Positions 26,911 to 35,505 of a stretch of 64,000 nt of DNA are shown here, one piece after another. The stretch comes from Antribacter soli. Its GTDB lineage: Bacteria > Actinomycetota > Actinomycetes > Actinomycetales > Cellulomonadaceae. Below the pieces are notes generated by a model. It saw nothing but the letters and a program-made list of their open reading frames with translations, searched no databases and had not been told where the DNA came from. The stretch is taken from positions 310,640 through 374,639 of the forward strand of contig NZ_JAKGSG010000025.1 in NCBI RefSeq assembly GCF_021568775.1, written 5' to 3'. Position numbers and translations under genes: made by a program. The first letter of the stretch is position 1. Every line of letters begins with the position of its first letter.

Positions 26911-27870
26911 TCACCGCACCGGCGACGGCGCGGCCCGGAAGGTGCGCCGGTAGGCGAGCGGTGAGACCCCGATCGCAGCGTGCAGGTGTTCCCGTAGCGA
27001 TGTGCCGCCGGCGAAGCCGACCTGGCCGGCAATCTCGTCCACCGGCTGGTCGGTGGTTTCCAGGAGGTGTCGTGCCCGGTCGACGCGCTGCTGGATCAGC
27101 CAGCGTCCCGGGCTCATGCCCACCTCTTCGGTGAAGCGGCGGGCGAAGGTGCGCAAGCTCATGTGGGAGTGCTCGGCGAGGTCCGTCAGAGTCATGGGCT
27201 CGTGGAGGTTCTCCAGGGCCCACTGGCGGGAGGCGGCCGTTCCGCTGGCCGTGATCTCGGGCACCGGGTGCTGGATGTACTGCGCCTGCCCTCCGTCGCG
27301 CCACGGGGGTACGACGCACATGCGGGCCACCTGGTTGGCGATCTCGCTGCCGTGGTCCTTGCGGAGGATGTGCAGGCAGACGTCGAGCCCGGAGGCGGCA
27401 CCGGCCGAGGTCAGCACGTCCCCGTCGTCGACGAACAGGACGTCCGGGTCGAGCGCGACCTGCGGGAACCACTCGCGGAAGAGGTCCGCGACCACCCAGT
27501 GGGTGGTGGCCGGCCGGCCGTCGAGGAGCCCGGCGGCGGCGAGGACGAAGGCGCCGGTGCAGATCGACACGAGGCGTGTTCCGGGACGCACGGACCCGAG
27601 CGCCTCCAACAACACACCCGGCACCTCCCGGGTGACGGCGGTGGTGACGAAGGGCGGGATGACGACGGTGTCGGCCGTGCGCAGCGCCTCCGGACCGTGC
27701 TCGACGGTGATCGAGAAGTCGGAGTTGGTGCGGACCGGCCGGCCGTCGACCGAGCAGGTCAGAACCTCGTAGCGGCCGCCCACGTCGCCGAAGACCCGGC
27801 TGGGTATGCCCAGGTCGAAGGGATAGACCCCGTCGATGGCGAGGACGACCACTCGATGAACACGTGCCAT
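26911..27870 (-). CDS. GlxA-type regulator (DJ-1/PfpI domain plus AraC HTH)
   Basis: A 319-residue protein. The N-terminal ~170 residues are a DJ-1/PfpI-like domain with the Cys elbow SICTGAFVLAAAGLLDG and TTHW. The C-terminal ~100 residues hold two HTH motifs (LAEHSHMSLRTFARRFTEEVGMSPGRWL and IAGQVGFAGGTSLREHL) typical of AraC. The ATG at 27870 gives the normal family length. It is divergent from the MDR gene (27940) across 69 bp and probably regulates it. Confidence 0.92.
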   Translation of the reverse strand: MARVHRVVVLAIDGVYPFDLGIPSRVFGDVGGRYEVLTCSVDGRPVRTNSDFSITVEHGPEALRTADTVVIPPFVTTAVTREVPGVLLEALGSVRPGTRLVSICTGAFVLAAAGLLDGRPATTHWVVADLFREWFPQVALDPDVLFVDDGDVLTSAGAASGLDVCLHILRKDHGSEIANQVARMCVVPPWRDGGQAQYIQHPVPEITASGTAASRQWALENLHEPMTLTDLAEHSHMSLRTFARRFTEEVGMSPGRWLIQQRVDRARHLLETTDQPVDEIAGQVGFAGGTSLREHLHAAIGVSPLAYRRTFRAAPSPVR

Positions 27871-27939
27871 GGCAGGATCCCGTCGAAAGTTGGCGATCCC
27901 GCCATGGTACTCGACGGCGGCGACGACGACGCTGGAGGC

Positions 27940-29070
27940 ATGACAAACACCGCCACCATGCGCGCCATCCAGCAGGACACCCACGGTTCCCCCGAGGTGC
28001 TCAACGAGGTGGAGCTGCCCAGGCCCGTGCCGGGCATGAGCGAGATCCTGGTCGCCGTCCGCGCGGCCGGCGTCAACCCGACCGACTGGGGCAACCGGGC
28101 CCAGGTCAGGACCATCAACCGCTTGCCGCTCGTCCTTGGCTGGGACGTCTCCGGAGTCGTCGAGGCCGTCGGCGTGGGCGTCACCGTGTTCAAGCCGGGC
28201 GACGAGGTCTTCGGCATGCTGCCCTACCCGCACGGGGTCGGTTCCCACGCCGAGTACGTCACCGCCCCGGCCCGCGTCTTCGCCCACAAGCCCGCCGGGA
28301 TCGACCACGTCCAGGCGGGTGCCTTGCCGCTCGCCGCCCTGACCGCCTACCAGGCGCTCGTCGACACCGCCGACGTCCAGCCCGGACAGCGGGTCTTCAT
28401 CCACGCGGCGGCCGGCGGCGTCGGCCATCTCGCCGTCCAGATCGCCAAGTCCCGCGGTGCGTACGTCATCGGCACCGCCAGCGCAGCCAAGCACGACTTC
28501 CTGCGTTCCTTGGGGGTGGACGAGGCCATCGACTACCACACGGTCGACATCGCCGAGGCCGTCACGGACGTCGACGTGGTCCTCGACCCGCTCTCGTTCG
28601 ACGCCGCCGGCCGCGCCCGCTCCCTTGCCGTGCTGCGCCCGGGCGGCACCCTCGTCACACTCCTTCCCGTACCCGTCGACCCCGCCGAGCTGGCCGACAT
28701 CGCCGAGCGCGGCATCCGCTTCGAGGCCCTCCTCGTCGAGGCCGACGGCGCCGGCATGCAAGCCATCGCCGACCTCGCCGAGACCGGCGCCCTTCGCGCC
28801 CACATCGAGGCCACCTTCCCGCTCGCCGAGGCCGCCAAGGCCCACGCCCTCGGCGAGACCGGCCGCACGACCGGCAAGATCGTGCTGACCGTGGAGGAGA
28901 CTCGGCAGGCACAGGTCGCCGTCGACGCCCTCGGGGCCGTGTTCGCCGGGGGCGACGCGACAATCGTCGACAGCGTCGTGCGGCCGGACTACATCCAGCA
29001 CAACCCGCTCGCCCCCGACGGCCGCGATCTACAACGCGGTGGCCTTGCCGATCGCGGCTCGGAGTGTTAG
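27940..29070 (+). CDS. MDR oxidoreductase fused to a broken SnoaL-like fragment
   Basis: Residues 1-~325 are a complete zinc-independent MDR protein (AAGVNPTDWGNRAQ, HAAAGGVGHLAVQIAKSRG, LRPGGTLVTLLP), whose normal end would be near GKIVLTVEE. About 50 further residues follow; AVDALGAVFAGGDATIVDSVVR and then IQHNPLAPDG look like the start of a SnoaL/NTF2-like domain. The frame then changes to unrelated sequence and stops. A deletion or frameshift probably joined two neighbouring genes. The ATG at 27940 has GGAGG only 1 bp away, so 27958 may be the true start. Confidence 0.8.
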   Translation: MTNTATMRAIQQDTHGSPEVLNEVELPRPVPGMSEILVAVRAAGVNPTDWGNRAQVRTINRLPLVLGWDVSGVVEAVGVGVTVFKPGDEVFGMLPYPHGVGSHAEYVTAPARVFAHKPAGIDHVQAGALPLAALTAYQALVDTADVQPGQRVFIHAAAGGVGHLAVQIAKSRGAYVIGTASAAKHDFLRSLGVDEAIDYHTVDIAEAVTDVDVVLDPLSFDAAGRARSLAVLRPGGTLVTLLPVPVDPAELADIAERGIRFEALLVEADGAGMQAIADLAETGALRAHIEATFPLAEAAKAHALGETGRTTGKIVLTVEETRQAQVAVDALGAVFAGGDATIVDSVVRPDYIQHNPLAPDGRDLQRGGLADRGSEC

Positions 29071-29248
29071 AACCCAGCCTCGGGCTCGTGCTGCGACCGG
29101 CCTCGACCTCCATGGGATGCAGTGGTCCTGCCGCCCGAGCTGTTGCGTGCCGAGTCTCAGATCCTCTACCGGGGCCAGCGGGTCAGGGTCGAGCTCAGCC
29201 CGCGCCTGGCTCGGCTGCGGCTGCAGGTCTGCGCCGAGCAAACGGGCT

Positions 29249-29689
29249 CTACGAGGCCTCGCACGCGGTGTGGTTGGCCTCAACGTTGCCGTGAACTGCT
29301 GGCTCGATCGACGGTGTGCGGTCGATCACCCGTGGCGTGAGCTCGTCGGGCAAAGGGGAGAGTCCTGGTCCGCCGCGGTCGAGCCAGCGGGCCAGGGCGG
29401 TGGTTGCCTCTTCGCCCGCGAGGCGCTGGAACCAGACGGGCTTTGCGCCGCGGGCGCGGCCGGTGGTGCTGGGGCGGGCGACGACGACGTCACCGCGGTT
29501 GCACTCGTCGAGGCACTCGGACAGCGTCAGCCGTGCCGTGCCGTGTGCTTGAAGCCGCCGGAGCCGTGCGAGTTGGCCGCCAGGCAGCGGGTCGCGCTCG
29601 CCGAGGGTCTCACCGGCGCAGAGGCTGCAGGCGGTGAGGCCCGGGGTCGAGTCGGCGGAACGTTCGGCGGGATCGTGGGTACTGGTCAC
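29249..29689 (-). CDS. thioredoxin-like (2Fe-2S) ferredoxin-domain protein
   Basis: A 146-residue protein. The Cys set CSLC near the N-terminus and ECLDECNRGDVVV fits thioredoxin-fold (2Fe-2S) proteins, followed by GAKPVWFQRLAGEEATTALARWL. A GTG at 29689 is chosen because in-frame sequence further upstream runs through the CsoR-type palindrome at 29698-29716, so it is promoter rather than coding sequence. The box predicts induction by copper. The 178 bp before this gene (29071-29248) contain no gene that I recognise. Confidence 0.72.
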   Translation of the reverse strand: MTSTHDPAERSADSTPGLTACSLCAGETLGERDPLPGGQLARLRRLQAHGTARLTLSECLDECNRGDVVVARPSTTGRARGAKPVWFQRLAGEEATTALARWLDRGGPGLSPLPDELTPRVIDRTPSIEPAVHGNVEANHTACEAS

Positions 29690-29697
29690 CGAAGAAG

Positions 29698-29716
29698 GAT
29701 ACCCCCATAGGGTATC
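29698..29716. promoter_or_regulatory. CsoR-type copper operator
   Basis: GATACCCCCATAGGGTATC is a perfect palindrome (7-bp arms, 5-bp centre) that closely matches the TACCC...GGGTA operators of the copper repressor CsoR. It lies just upstream of the ferredoxin-like gene. No csoR gene is in the window, so the regulator would act from elsewhere. Confidence 0.65.
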
Positions 29717-29832
29717 TGGCCGTGTGTCGGGCGCCCGTGGGAACGCCCAGGGCCACCACCTCGGCCCGGTGACCCGGGGGTCGCGTATGGGAGGGTTCCT
29801 GGTGTGTCCGGCGGCGTCGGGTAGACCTGGCA

Positions 29833-31206
29833 CTACACGTCGGTCGACGCCCCGACCAGCCAGCCGGTGATGAGCACGATCGCGATCATCAGCGCCGTCT
29901 CGGGCGTCGCGCTGCGGCGCAGCGCGTCACCGGAGGATCGGCCGTGCCGGCGTCGGGAGGTCGCAGCTGCCAGGAGCGGAACTATGTGGAAGTGGCTGTA
30001 GGCGCCGACGATCCCCACGACGGCCACGACCGCGACCTTGGCGAGCAGGGCCAGGCCCCAGTCGGTCTCCCAGAGCTGCGCGGGACGGTCCAGGATCGCG
30101 ATAGCGAGAAGTGTGCCGGTCACGCCCACGACGGCCAGGGTCACCGCGCCGATCACGGAGAACCGTGCTCCCATCAGCGCGGCGTCCAGGTCGCGACCGT
30201 CCTGCTGCCGGCGGCGCAGGACGACCGAGAGCATGACCACTCCGCCGAGCCAGGTGGCGGCGGCTGCCAGGTGGGCGATGTCGGCCGTCAGCACCAGCCA
30301 CCGGGGTTCCATGGTGTTGCTGTGCCCGTCGAGGACGAATCCGGCCCCGGCAGACAGCACGCCGGCCGCGGCGATCGCGGATCCGGGTACGGTGCGGCCA
30401 GTCCCGGCCAGGACGGCGAGCGCCCCGGCCGCCTGCAGGCCGATCACCCATCCCGTCGTTCCGGCGAGGGCGTCGGCGACCGCTGACGGCGCGACCGCGG
30501 CCGCGATGTCGCCGTTCACCAGCGTGACCGATCGTGCGGCGACACGCAGTGCCAGGCCGGCGAGGATCAGCGCCCCGGTCCAGCGCACGCCGGCGAGCAC
30601 CACGGGGACGTCGACGAGGTCGCGCCCGCGCAGGGCCAGCCCTGCGAAGGCGAGACCGCCTGCGGCGACGAGCCATCCCCAGAGCGTCGCGGCGTTCCCG
30701 AACCGTCCGGCGGCATCGACGAAGGGTGGCGTCTCGTGGTCCTGCATCGATCCCATCACGTGCGCCGAGTGCGATGTCGGCGGGTCGGCATCGGTGCTGG
30801 CGCCCGGGGTGGCGCCAGGCTGGGTGGCGTCTTCGGCCACGGTGAATGCGAGGGTCCCCTCCAGCGGGTGACCGTCCTGGGCTGTCACGGTCCAGCTGAC
30901 GGCATAGCTGCCGTCCGTCAGCGGCTGGCCCGGCGTGGCGACGACGGCGGTGCCGTCCTGTGCTTGCGTGATCTCGGCGTCGACGATTCCCTGTGGTCCT
31001 TCGATCACGACCGTGTCGCCGAGGGGTGTCACCGGCAGGGTGAAGGTCAGGGTGACGGCGGCGACTGCACCGCTGGACGTCGACCCGCCCGCGGGGTCGG
31101 ACGAGGCGAGCTTGGTATGGGCGGCGGCCGGCGTCGCACAGTAGATCGAGATCATGATCGCTAGGAGCAGGGTGCGCGCGAACCTGGGCGCGAGAGCGCT
31201 TGTCAT
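29833..31206 (-). CDS. CopC-CopD fusion, copper-resistance/copper-import protein
   Basis: A 457-residue protein. The signal peptide ends at ...CATPAAA, followed by His at the mature N-terminus (HTKLASSDPAGG). A CopC beta domain follows, whose distal copper ligands are in TAQDGHPLEGTLAF. A His/Met-bearing linker (HSAHVMGSMQDHE) leads to a CopD-like domain of about eight helices (WGWLVAAGGLAFAGL, HLAAAATWLGGVVML, YSHFHIVPLL). The N-terminal His and distal Asp/His match copper-binding CopC. The ATG at 31206 precedes the signal peptide. It lies 98 bp after a DUF6153-like gene on the same strand. Confidence 0.92.
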   Translation of the reverse strand: MTSALAPRFARTLLLAIMISIYCATPAAAHTKLASSDPAGGSTSSGAVAAVTLTFTLPVTPLGDTVVIEGPQGIVDAEITQAQDGTAVVATPGQPLTDGSYAVSWTVTAQDGHPLEGTLAFTVAEDATQPGATPGASTDADPPTSHSAHVMGSMQDHETPPFVDAAGRFGNAATLWGWLVAAGGLAFAGLALRGRDLVDVPVVLAGVRWTGALILAGLALRVAARSVTLVNGDIAAAVAPSAVADALAGTTGWVIGLQAAGALAVLAGTGRTVPGSAIAAAGVLSAGAGFVLDGHSNTMEPRWLVLTADIAHLAAAATWLGGVVMLSVVLRRRQQDGRDLDAALMGARFSVIGAVTLAVVGVTGTLLAIAILDRPAQLWETDWGLALLAKVAVVAVVGIVGAYSHFHIVPLLAAATSRRRHGRSSGDALRRSATPETALMIAIVLITGWLVGASTDV

Positions 31207-31304
31207 GGGCGGGAGGTCTTCCGTCTCGTAGTGGTGGGCACACAGCGTCGCGCCCCTGGGACGGCGACTCGGTCGCGGTCCTGCGGGGTTGATCGGTGTG
31301 CGTT

Positions 31305-31733
31305 CTACGTGCGGGAGATGCCCAGAGCGTGCAAGGACGGCTCTCTCGCCGGTCTCGCGCGGGGTTCGACCGAGAAGTTGAGCTGAGCGAGTGGGGCGAT
31401 GAGCCGGTTGAGGGCACTGTCGGGGGGCGTGGCCAGGGTCGGCAGGTTCGCGACCACCATGAAGCACCTCGCCGTGGTCCCGTGGCACCCACAGCTGTCC
31501 TCGTGGTGATGCATGGGTAGTCCGGCCGTCCGGTCCGGTACGTCCTGGACGCAGCCCGCCGGATCGGTGGCCTGCTCTGTGACCGCCGTGGCCCGCGAGG
31601 CGTGGGTGCTCGGCGAGCCGCTCATGGTGTGCATCGAGATCACGCCCGCGATCACGACGGTGATCAGGAGCACGCAGATCGTTCCTCGCCGCTGTGCGGG
31701 GAGGAACGATCGAAGCGCGGTGATCACCAGCAT
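31305..31733 (-). CDS. DUF6153-like small membrane protein, copy 1
   Basis: A 142-residue protein with one N-terminal hydrophobic helix (ICVLLITVVIAGVISMHTMSG), a Met/His/Cys-rich middle (MHHHEDSCGCHGTTARC) and a C-terminal tail ending PSLHALGISRT. The composition and place beside copCD suggest a metal-related envelope function. A paralogue with the identical 11-residue tail is encoded at 33051-33497. The family name DUF6153 is recalled by pattern only. Confidence 0.65.
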   Translation of the reverse strand: MLVITALRSFLPAQRRGTICVLLITVVIAGVISMHTMSGSPSTHASRATAVTEQATDPAGCVQDVPDRTAGLPMHHHEDSCGCHGTTARCFMVVANLPTLATPPDSALNRLIAPLAQLNFSVEPRARPAREPSLHALGISRT

Positions 31734-31959
31734 GACTCGGGCAGCGTAGCCGCTGCGCCGACGGCGCGAAGGAGCGCGCTTGGTGCCCTACGACGACCTG
31801 GCCAGCATCACCTGCGACGACAGACCGGATGAGAGTGAATGGGTGACGGTAGAACGAGTGCACCTCCGCGGGCTGCTGCCCGTGGCCGGCGCGTTGCGGG
31901 TGCGCCGCGCTGCTCTCGTGGTACTCGTTGCGAGCCTGGCCGTCGCCTGAGGATGCCCG

Positions 31960-32118
31960 ACGGTCGTGGGGGGGGGGGGGGGGGGGGCCGGCCGCCCGCC
32001 CCCGCCGGGCGGGGCGCCCCCCGGCGGGGGGGGGGGTGGCGCGGCCTGGTGCCGCGGGCGCTGCGGCGGCCCGCCCCCCCCCGCCCCCCCCCCCCCCCCC
32101 CCCCCCCCCCACGACCGT
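31960..32118. repeat. homopolymeric fold-back: G20 ... C27 inverted repeat
   Basis: ACGGTCGT followed by 20 G residues (31968-31987) mirrors 27 C residues (32084-32110) followed by ACGACCGT. The ~95 bp between them is also made of G and C runs. The right end lies 4 bp from the NlpC/P60 stop codon. It may be a real fold-back element or an assembly artefact of a strong hairpin. The flank 31734-31959 holds only a 35-codon signal-peptide-like frame (31843-31950). Confidence 0.6.
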
Positions 32119-32121
32119 GTG

Positions 32122-32859
32122 TCAGCCGACCCGGATGAAGGTCGGGCTTGACTGCCAGATGCGACTGTACTTCACGGTGGACCCGGGGACCGGGGCCTCG
32201 ATCTGCATGCCGTCGCCGGCGTAGATCGCGATGTGCCCTGGGCTCCAGATGAGGTCGCCCGGCTGGGCTTCCGAGCGGGAGATGACCGTTCCGGCGTACC
32301 GCTGCTCGGACGACGTGCGCGGCAGGTCGATACCGACCTGGGCGTAGACGTACGAGGTGAAGCCGGAGCAGTCGAATCCCTCCGGGCTGGATCCGCCCCA
32401 CAGGTAGGGCACACCGAGGTAGCGAGCAGCGATGGACACCACAGCGGAGCCCGACGCGAACGCCGGCACGTCCCGCACGGTCGTGCGCGACGTCGTCGAG
32501 GTCCGCTGGGCCGCCGGGGCCGGCTCGGGCGCCGGTGTCACGCTCACGGTGGCCTGTTCGACCACCAGCTTGGCGTCGGGCGCCACGGTCACGACGGGGG
32601 CCGAACGGAGTGACTCCCGCGCTGCGCTGGTGAGCGCGTCGAGGTCCACGGTCGACAACCGCTGCGGAGTGTTCGCGGTCGTCGTCTCTGCTCCGGCGGG
32701 TGACGCCAGCGCCGAGAGCAGGACACCCGATGCGGCGACCATGATGGCGCCGCGCCGTGTCGAACCCTCGAGGCCCTGCGCCACGGTGCGGGCGACTGCC
32801 AGCGCCTCCTGTCCGGGACGGCGCACCGCCCGGTGCCGGCTGCGTCCTGTTCGTGTCAT
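32122..32859 (-). CDS. secreted NlpC/P60 (C40) peptidoglycan endopeptidase
   Basis: A 245-residue protein. The basic N-terminus and hydrophobic segment (GAIMVAASGVLLSALASPAGA) form a signal peptide, then a ~90-residue linker. The catalytic domain has Cys164 in GFDCSGFTSYVY, His in SPGHIAIYAG and YLWGGSSPEGFDC, as in D-Glu-mDAP hydrolases of actinobacteria. The ATG at 32859 has weak upstream pairing; a GTG at 32871 is possible. The 190 bp upstream to the DUF6153-like gene show no gene or recognised riboswitch. Confidence 0.92.
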   Translation of the reverse strand: MTRTGRSRHRAVRRPGQEALAVARTVAQGLEGSTRRGAIMVAASGVLLSALASPAGAETTTANTPQRLSTVDLDALTSAARESLRSAPVVTVAPDAKLVVEQATVSVTPAPEPAPAAQRTSTTSRTTVRDVPAFASGSAVVSIAARYLGVPYLWGGSSPEGFDCSGFTSYVYAQVGIDLPRTSSEQRYAGTVISRSEAQPGDLIWSPGHIAIYAGDGMQIEAPVPGSTVKYSRIWQSSPTFIRVG

Positions 32860-33050
32860 CTTGGCGCCGCTCACACGGCCTCCGTGATGCGCCTCGGGGT
32901 CACGTTCTGTGCTGCGGCCCGCCTCAGGGCAGCAGCAATCGCCAACTTGGTCAAGGTCTTGCCTTTCAGTCGGTGGGACTCGGTCTGCAGGCACGCCGGT
33001 GCGCATCCGCATGAACAGCCGATGGACATGGGCACCGGCAACCGAGACCT

Positions 33051-33497
33051 CTACGTCCGACTGATTCCCAGGGCGTGCAGGGATGGGCGCACGCCGGCAG
33101 CGTGCGACGCAGGCAACCACGATGCGATCCGGAGCCCGCCTAGAAGAGCGGGCGCCAGTCGCCACTTTGCGATGCCGGGAAGTCGCAGCGCGAGCAAGAC
33201 CGTCAACATCATCGCGCACATCGCTTCAGCAGCTCCGTGCTCATGCCCGGCACACTCGCTCGCGCACGGCTCGTGCAAGCCGTCGCCCGCCGGCTCGATA
33301 GGACGTTCTCCCATCGACTTCGCAGCGCTGTGGGCGGGTTCGAGGACTGCCGCCGGGCCGACGTGCACCGTCACCGACCCGCTCATGGCGTGCATGACCA
33401 GCACTCCGAGCACCAGAGTCAGCACCGCCATCGCCACGGCGAGACCTCGCCGCGGCGCGGTGAGGACCGCTCTGAGCGTGCTGACCATGTCCGGCAC
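33051..33497 (-). CDS. DUF6153-like small membrane protein, copy 2
   Basis: A 148-residue protein with a hydrophobic helix (GLAVAMAVLTLVLGVLVMHAMSGS), a Cys/His/Met-rich stretch (CASECAGHEHGAAEAMCAMM), a second hydrophobic segment and the tail PSLHALGISRT identical to copy 1. It lies upstream of the NlpC/P60 gene on the same strand. A metal-related envelope function is inferred from composition and neighbours only. Confidence 0.62.
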   Translation of the reverse strand: MPDMVSTLRAVLTAPRRGLAVAMAVLTLVLGVLVMHAMSGSVTVHVGPAAVLEPAHSAAKSMGERPIEPAGDGLHEPCASECAGHEHGAAEAMCAMMLTVLLALRLPGIAKWRLAPALLGGLRIASWLPASHAAGVRPSLHALGISRT

Positions 33498-33679
33498 GAT
33501 ACCCCAGTCGTGCGGCGACGGGACAGGATCGGGTCGTGACTCCGGCCTCAGGCTCGCGGACGCTCGAGCGTCGACGTGCCGGTGCGTTGGGGGTCAGTTG
33601 CGTGGTCGGCTCACACACGCTGTTCCTGTTTGCGGCGCCAGCCGTAGCGGGTCATCCCGCGGGGCTTGTAGATGTTCAG

Positions 33680-34020
33680 CGCACGTCGCGGCGCTCGTTC
33701 ACGTCCTGGACGACGCGGTGCGGGACGGTCTGCTGCCGAGGAACCCACCCAAGGTCCGCGCCCGCCGCAAGCGGCCGGGGCAGGTCAAAGACGGTCGGAC
33801 ACGAACCCGCGTGATCTGGCGCTGCCGGACGTGGCGACGCTCAACCGGCTCGTGGCGACAGTGGTGGAGAAGGGCGGCACCAGTCGTGGGGTGACATGGT
33901 GCTTATGCTCGCGACGACGGGCATGCGGATCAGTGAGGTTGCCGGTCTCACTGTCGGTGACGTCGACCTGGAGCGCGGCCGCGCATCGGTCGCTCGCAGG
34001 GCAACGGGGTCTCCCGCACC
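33680..34020 (+). pseudogene. tyrosine-recombinase (integrase) remnant with frameshifts
   Basis: Reading across three frames gives a continuous integrase: VLDDAVRDGLLPRNPPKVRARRKRP, then NPRDLALPDVATLNRLVATVVEKGG, then LMLATTGMRISEVAGLTVGDVDLERG, which contains the catalytic Arg of box I. At least two frameshifts interrupt it, and the C-terminal HxxR and Tyr region is missing. It is a decayed integration function at the border of the copper and urea clusters. 33498-33679 and 34021-34135 contain nothing else clear. Confidence 0.7.
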
Positions 34021-34135
34021 GTGGGGCCCGGCGAACTTCACGCCACGCTCCGCACCTGCTCCGCGCAGGCCGCACACGGGGACGCAGGAAACACGAAAGT
34101 TACAGCAGAGGAACGGGACCGACACCTCCATGCAT

Positions 34136-34155
34136 TTAGGTTCATCTGAACCTAA
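34136..34155. promoter_or_regulatory. 20-bp palindromic operator upstream of the urea cluster
   Basis: TTAGGTTCATCTGAACCTAA is a perfect inverted repeat (9-bp arms, 2-bp centre) 45 bp before the UrtA start, in an AT-richer pocket. It probably binds a dimeric regulator controlling urt/ure expression. The MarR gene at the far end of the cluster or a global nitrogen regulator are candidates; the sequence does not look like a GlnR site. Confidence 0.6.
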
Positions 34156-34200
34156 CCAGTCGGCCCGCCCGGGCAGGCCGCCACGAACGGAGCATCCCCC

Positions 34201-35469
34201 ATGCGTCTTCGGTCCACGTCGCCTCACGGCGCGATGCGCCTGAGCACCGTCTCACTCGCTGTCCTCTGTGTCGTCGGCCTGAGCGCCTGCGGGGCGCGGG
34301 TCGATGGCGGGAGTGACACGTCAGCCTCGGCCGAGAGCTGCGTCGACACGTCGGGCGACACGGTCAAGATCGGCTTCCTGAACTCGCTGTCCGGCACGAT
34401 GGCAATCTCGGAGCAGACCGTCCACGACTCCCTCCAGCTCGCCGCGAAGGAGATCAACGCCGACGGAGGCGTGCTCGGCAAGGAGCTCGAGATCGTGTCG
34501 GAGGACGGCCAGTCCGAGCCCACCGTCTTCGCCGAGAAGGCCAGCAAGCTCATCACCAGCGACTGCGTCGCCGCCGTGTTCGGCGGCTGGACCTCGGCCT
34601 CGCGCAAGGCGATGCTGCCGGTTTTTGAGTCCCAGGACTCCCTGCTGTTCTACCCGGTGCAGTACGAGGGCCTCGAGTCCTCGCCGAACATCTTCTACAC
34701 CGGCGCCACGACCAACCAGCAGATCGTGCCCGCGCTCGACTACCTCGTCGAGCAGGGCGCGAAGTCGCTGTTCCTGGTCGGCTCGGACTACGTCTTCCCC
34801 CGGACGGCGAACAAGATCATCAACGCCTACGCCGAGGCCCACGGCATCGAGATCGTCGGCGAGGAGTACGCGCCGCTCGGTCACACCGACTTCTCCACGA
34901 TCGTCAACAAGGTGAGGTCCGCCGACGCCGACGCCGTGTTCAACACGCTGAACGGCGACTCCAACGTGGCGTTCTTCAAGGAGTACAACAACGCCGGGAT
35001 GTCCGCCGACGACATGCCCGTCGTCTCGGTGTCGATCGCCGAGGAAGAGGTCGGCGGCATCGGCGTCGAGAACATCGAAGGCCAGCTCACCGCCTGGAAC
35101 TACTACCAGACCGTGGACAGCCCCGAGAACACGGCGTTCGTCGAAGCCTTCAAGGCGGAGTACGGCGAGGACCGGCCCACGTCGGACCCGATGGAGGCCG
35201 CCTACACCTCGCTCTACCTCTGGAAGGCGATGGTCGAGAAGGCCGACTCGTTCGCCGTCGACGACGTTGTCGCCGCGGCCGACGGCATCACCTACGACGC
35301 ACCTGAGGGCAAGGTCGTGGTGAACGGCGAGAACCACCACATCGCCAAGACCGCGCTGATCGGGAAGATCGGCGCGGACGGCCTGATCCACACCGAGTGG
35401 AGCTCCGAGGAGCCCATCGAGCCCGACCCGTACCTCGAGGGCTACGACTGGGCCGACGGCCTGTCCTGA
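34201..35469 (+). CDS. urtA: urea ABC transporter substrate-binding lipoprotein
   Basis: A 422-residue protein with a lipoprotein signal ([11 protein letters not shown], Cys30). The Leu/Ile/Val-binding-type fold starts [17 protein letters not shown] and continues with [16 protein letters not shown], the UrtA-typical [19 protein letters not shown] and [17 protein letters not shown]. It captures urea or short amides outside the membrane for UrtBCDE. It is the first gene of a tightly spaced cluster running to 44.9 kb. An internal ATG at 34234 would shorten the signal peptide. Confidence 0.95.
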   Translation: MRLRSTSPHGAMRLSTVSLAVLCVVGLSACGARVDGGSDTSASAESCVDTSGDTVKIGFLNSLSGTMAISEQTVHDSLQLAAKEINADGGVLGKELEIVSEDGQSEPTVFAEKASKLITSDCVAAVFGGWTSASRKAMLPVFESQDSLLFYPVQYEGLESSPNIFYTGATTNQQIVPALDYLVEQGAKSLFLVGSDYVFPRTANKIINAYAEAHGIEIVGEEYAPLGHTDFSTIVNKVRSADADAVFNTLNGDSNVAFFKEYNNAGMSADDMPVVSVSIAEEEVGGIGVENIEGQLTAWNYYQTVDSPENTAFVEAFKAEYGEDRPTSDPMEAAYTSLYLWKAMVEKADSFAVDDVVAAADGITYDAPEGKVVVNGENHHIAKTALIGKIGADGLIHTEWSSEEPIEPDPYLEGYDWADGLS

Positions 35470-35505
35470 CCCGCGCCGAGACGAAACGGACCGAACAGGC
35501 CTTCG

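Noticed and set aside
27871..29001. Upstream in-frame extension of the GlxA-type gene to a very long minus-strand frame
   Set aside because: It runs antisense through the whole MDR gene with no family similarity; a normal GlxA length starts at 27870.
31843..31950. 35-codon GTG-started frame with a signal-peptide-like hydrophobic end
   Set aside because: It has no mature region and ends just before the poly-G tract; it may be the start of a lost gene but cannot be supported.
32860..33050. Possible riboswitch leader (c-di-AMP type) before the NlpC/P60 gene
   Set aside because: Such leaders are known before actinobacterial NlpC genes, but the conserved ydaO-type motifs were not found in this 190-bp region.
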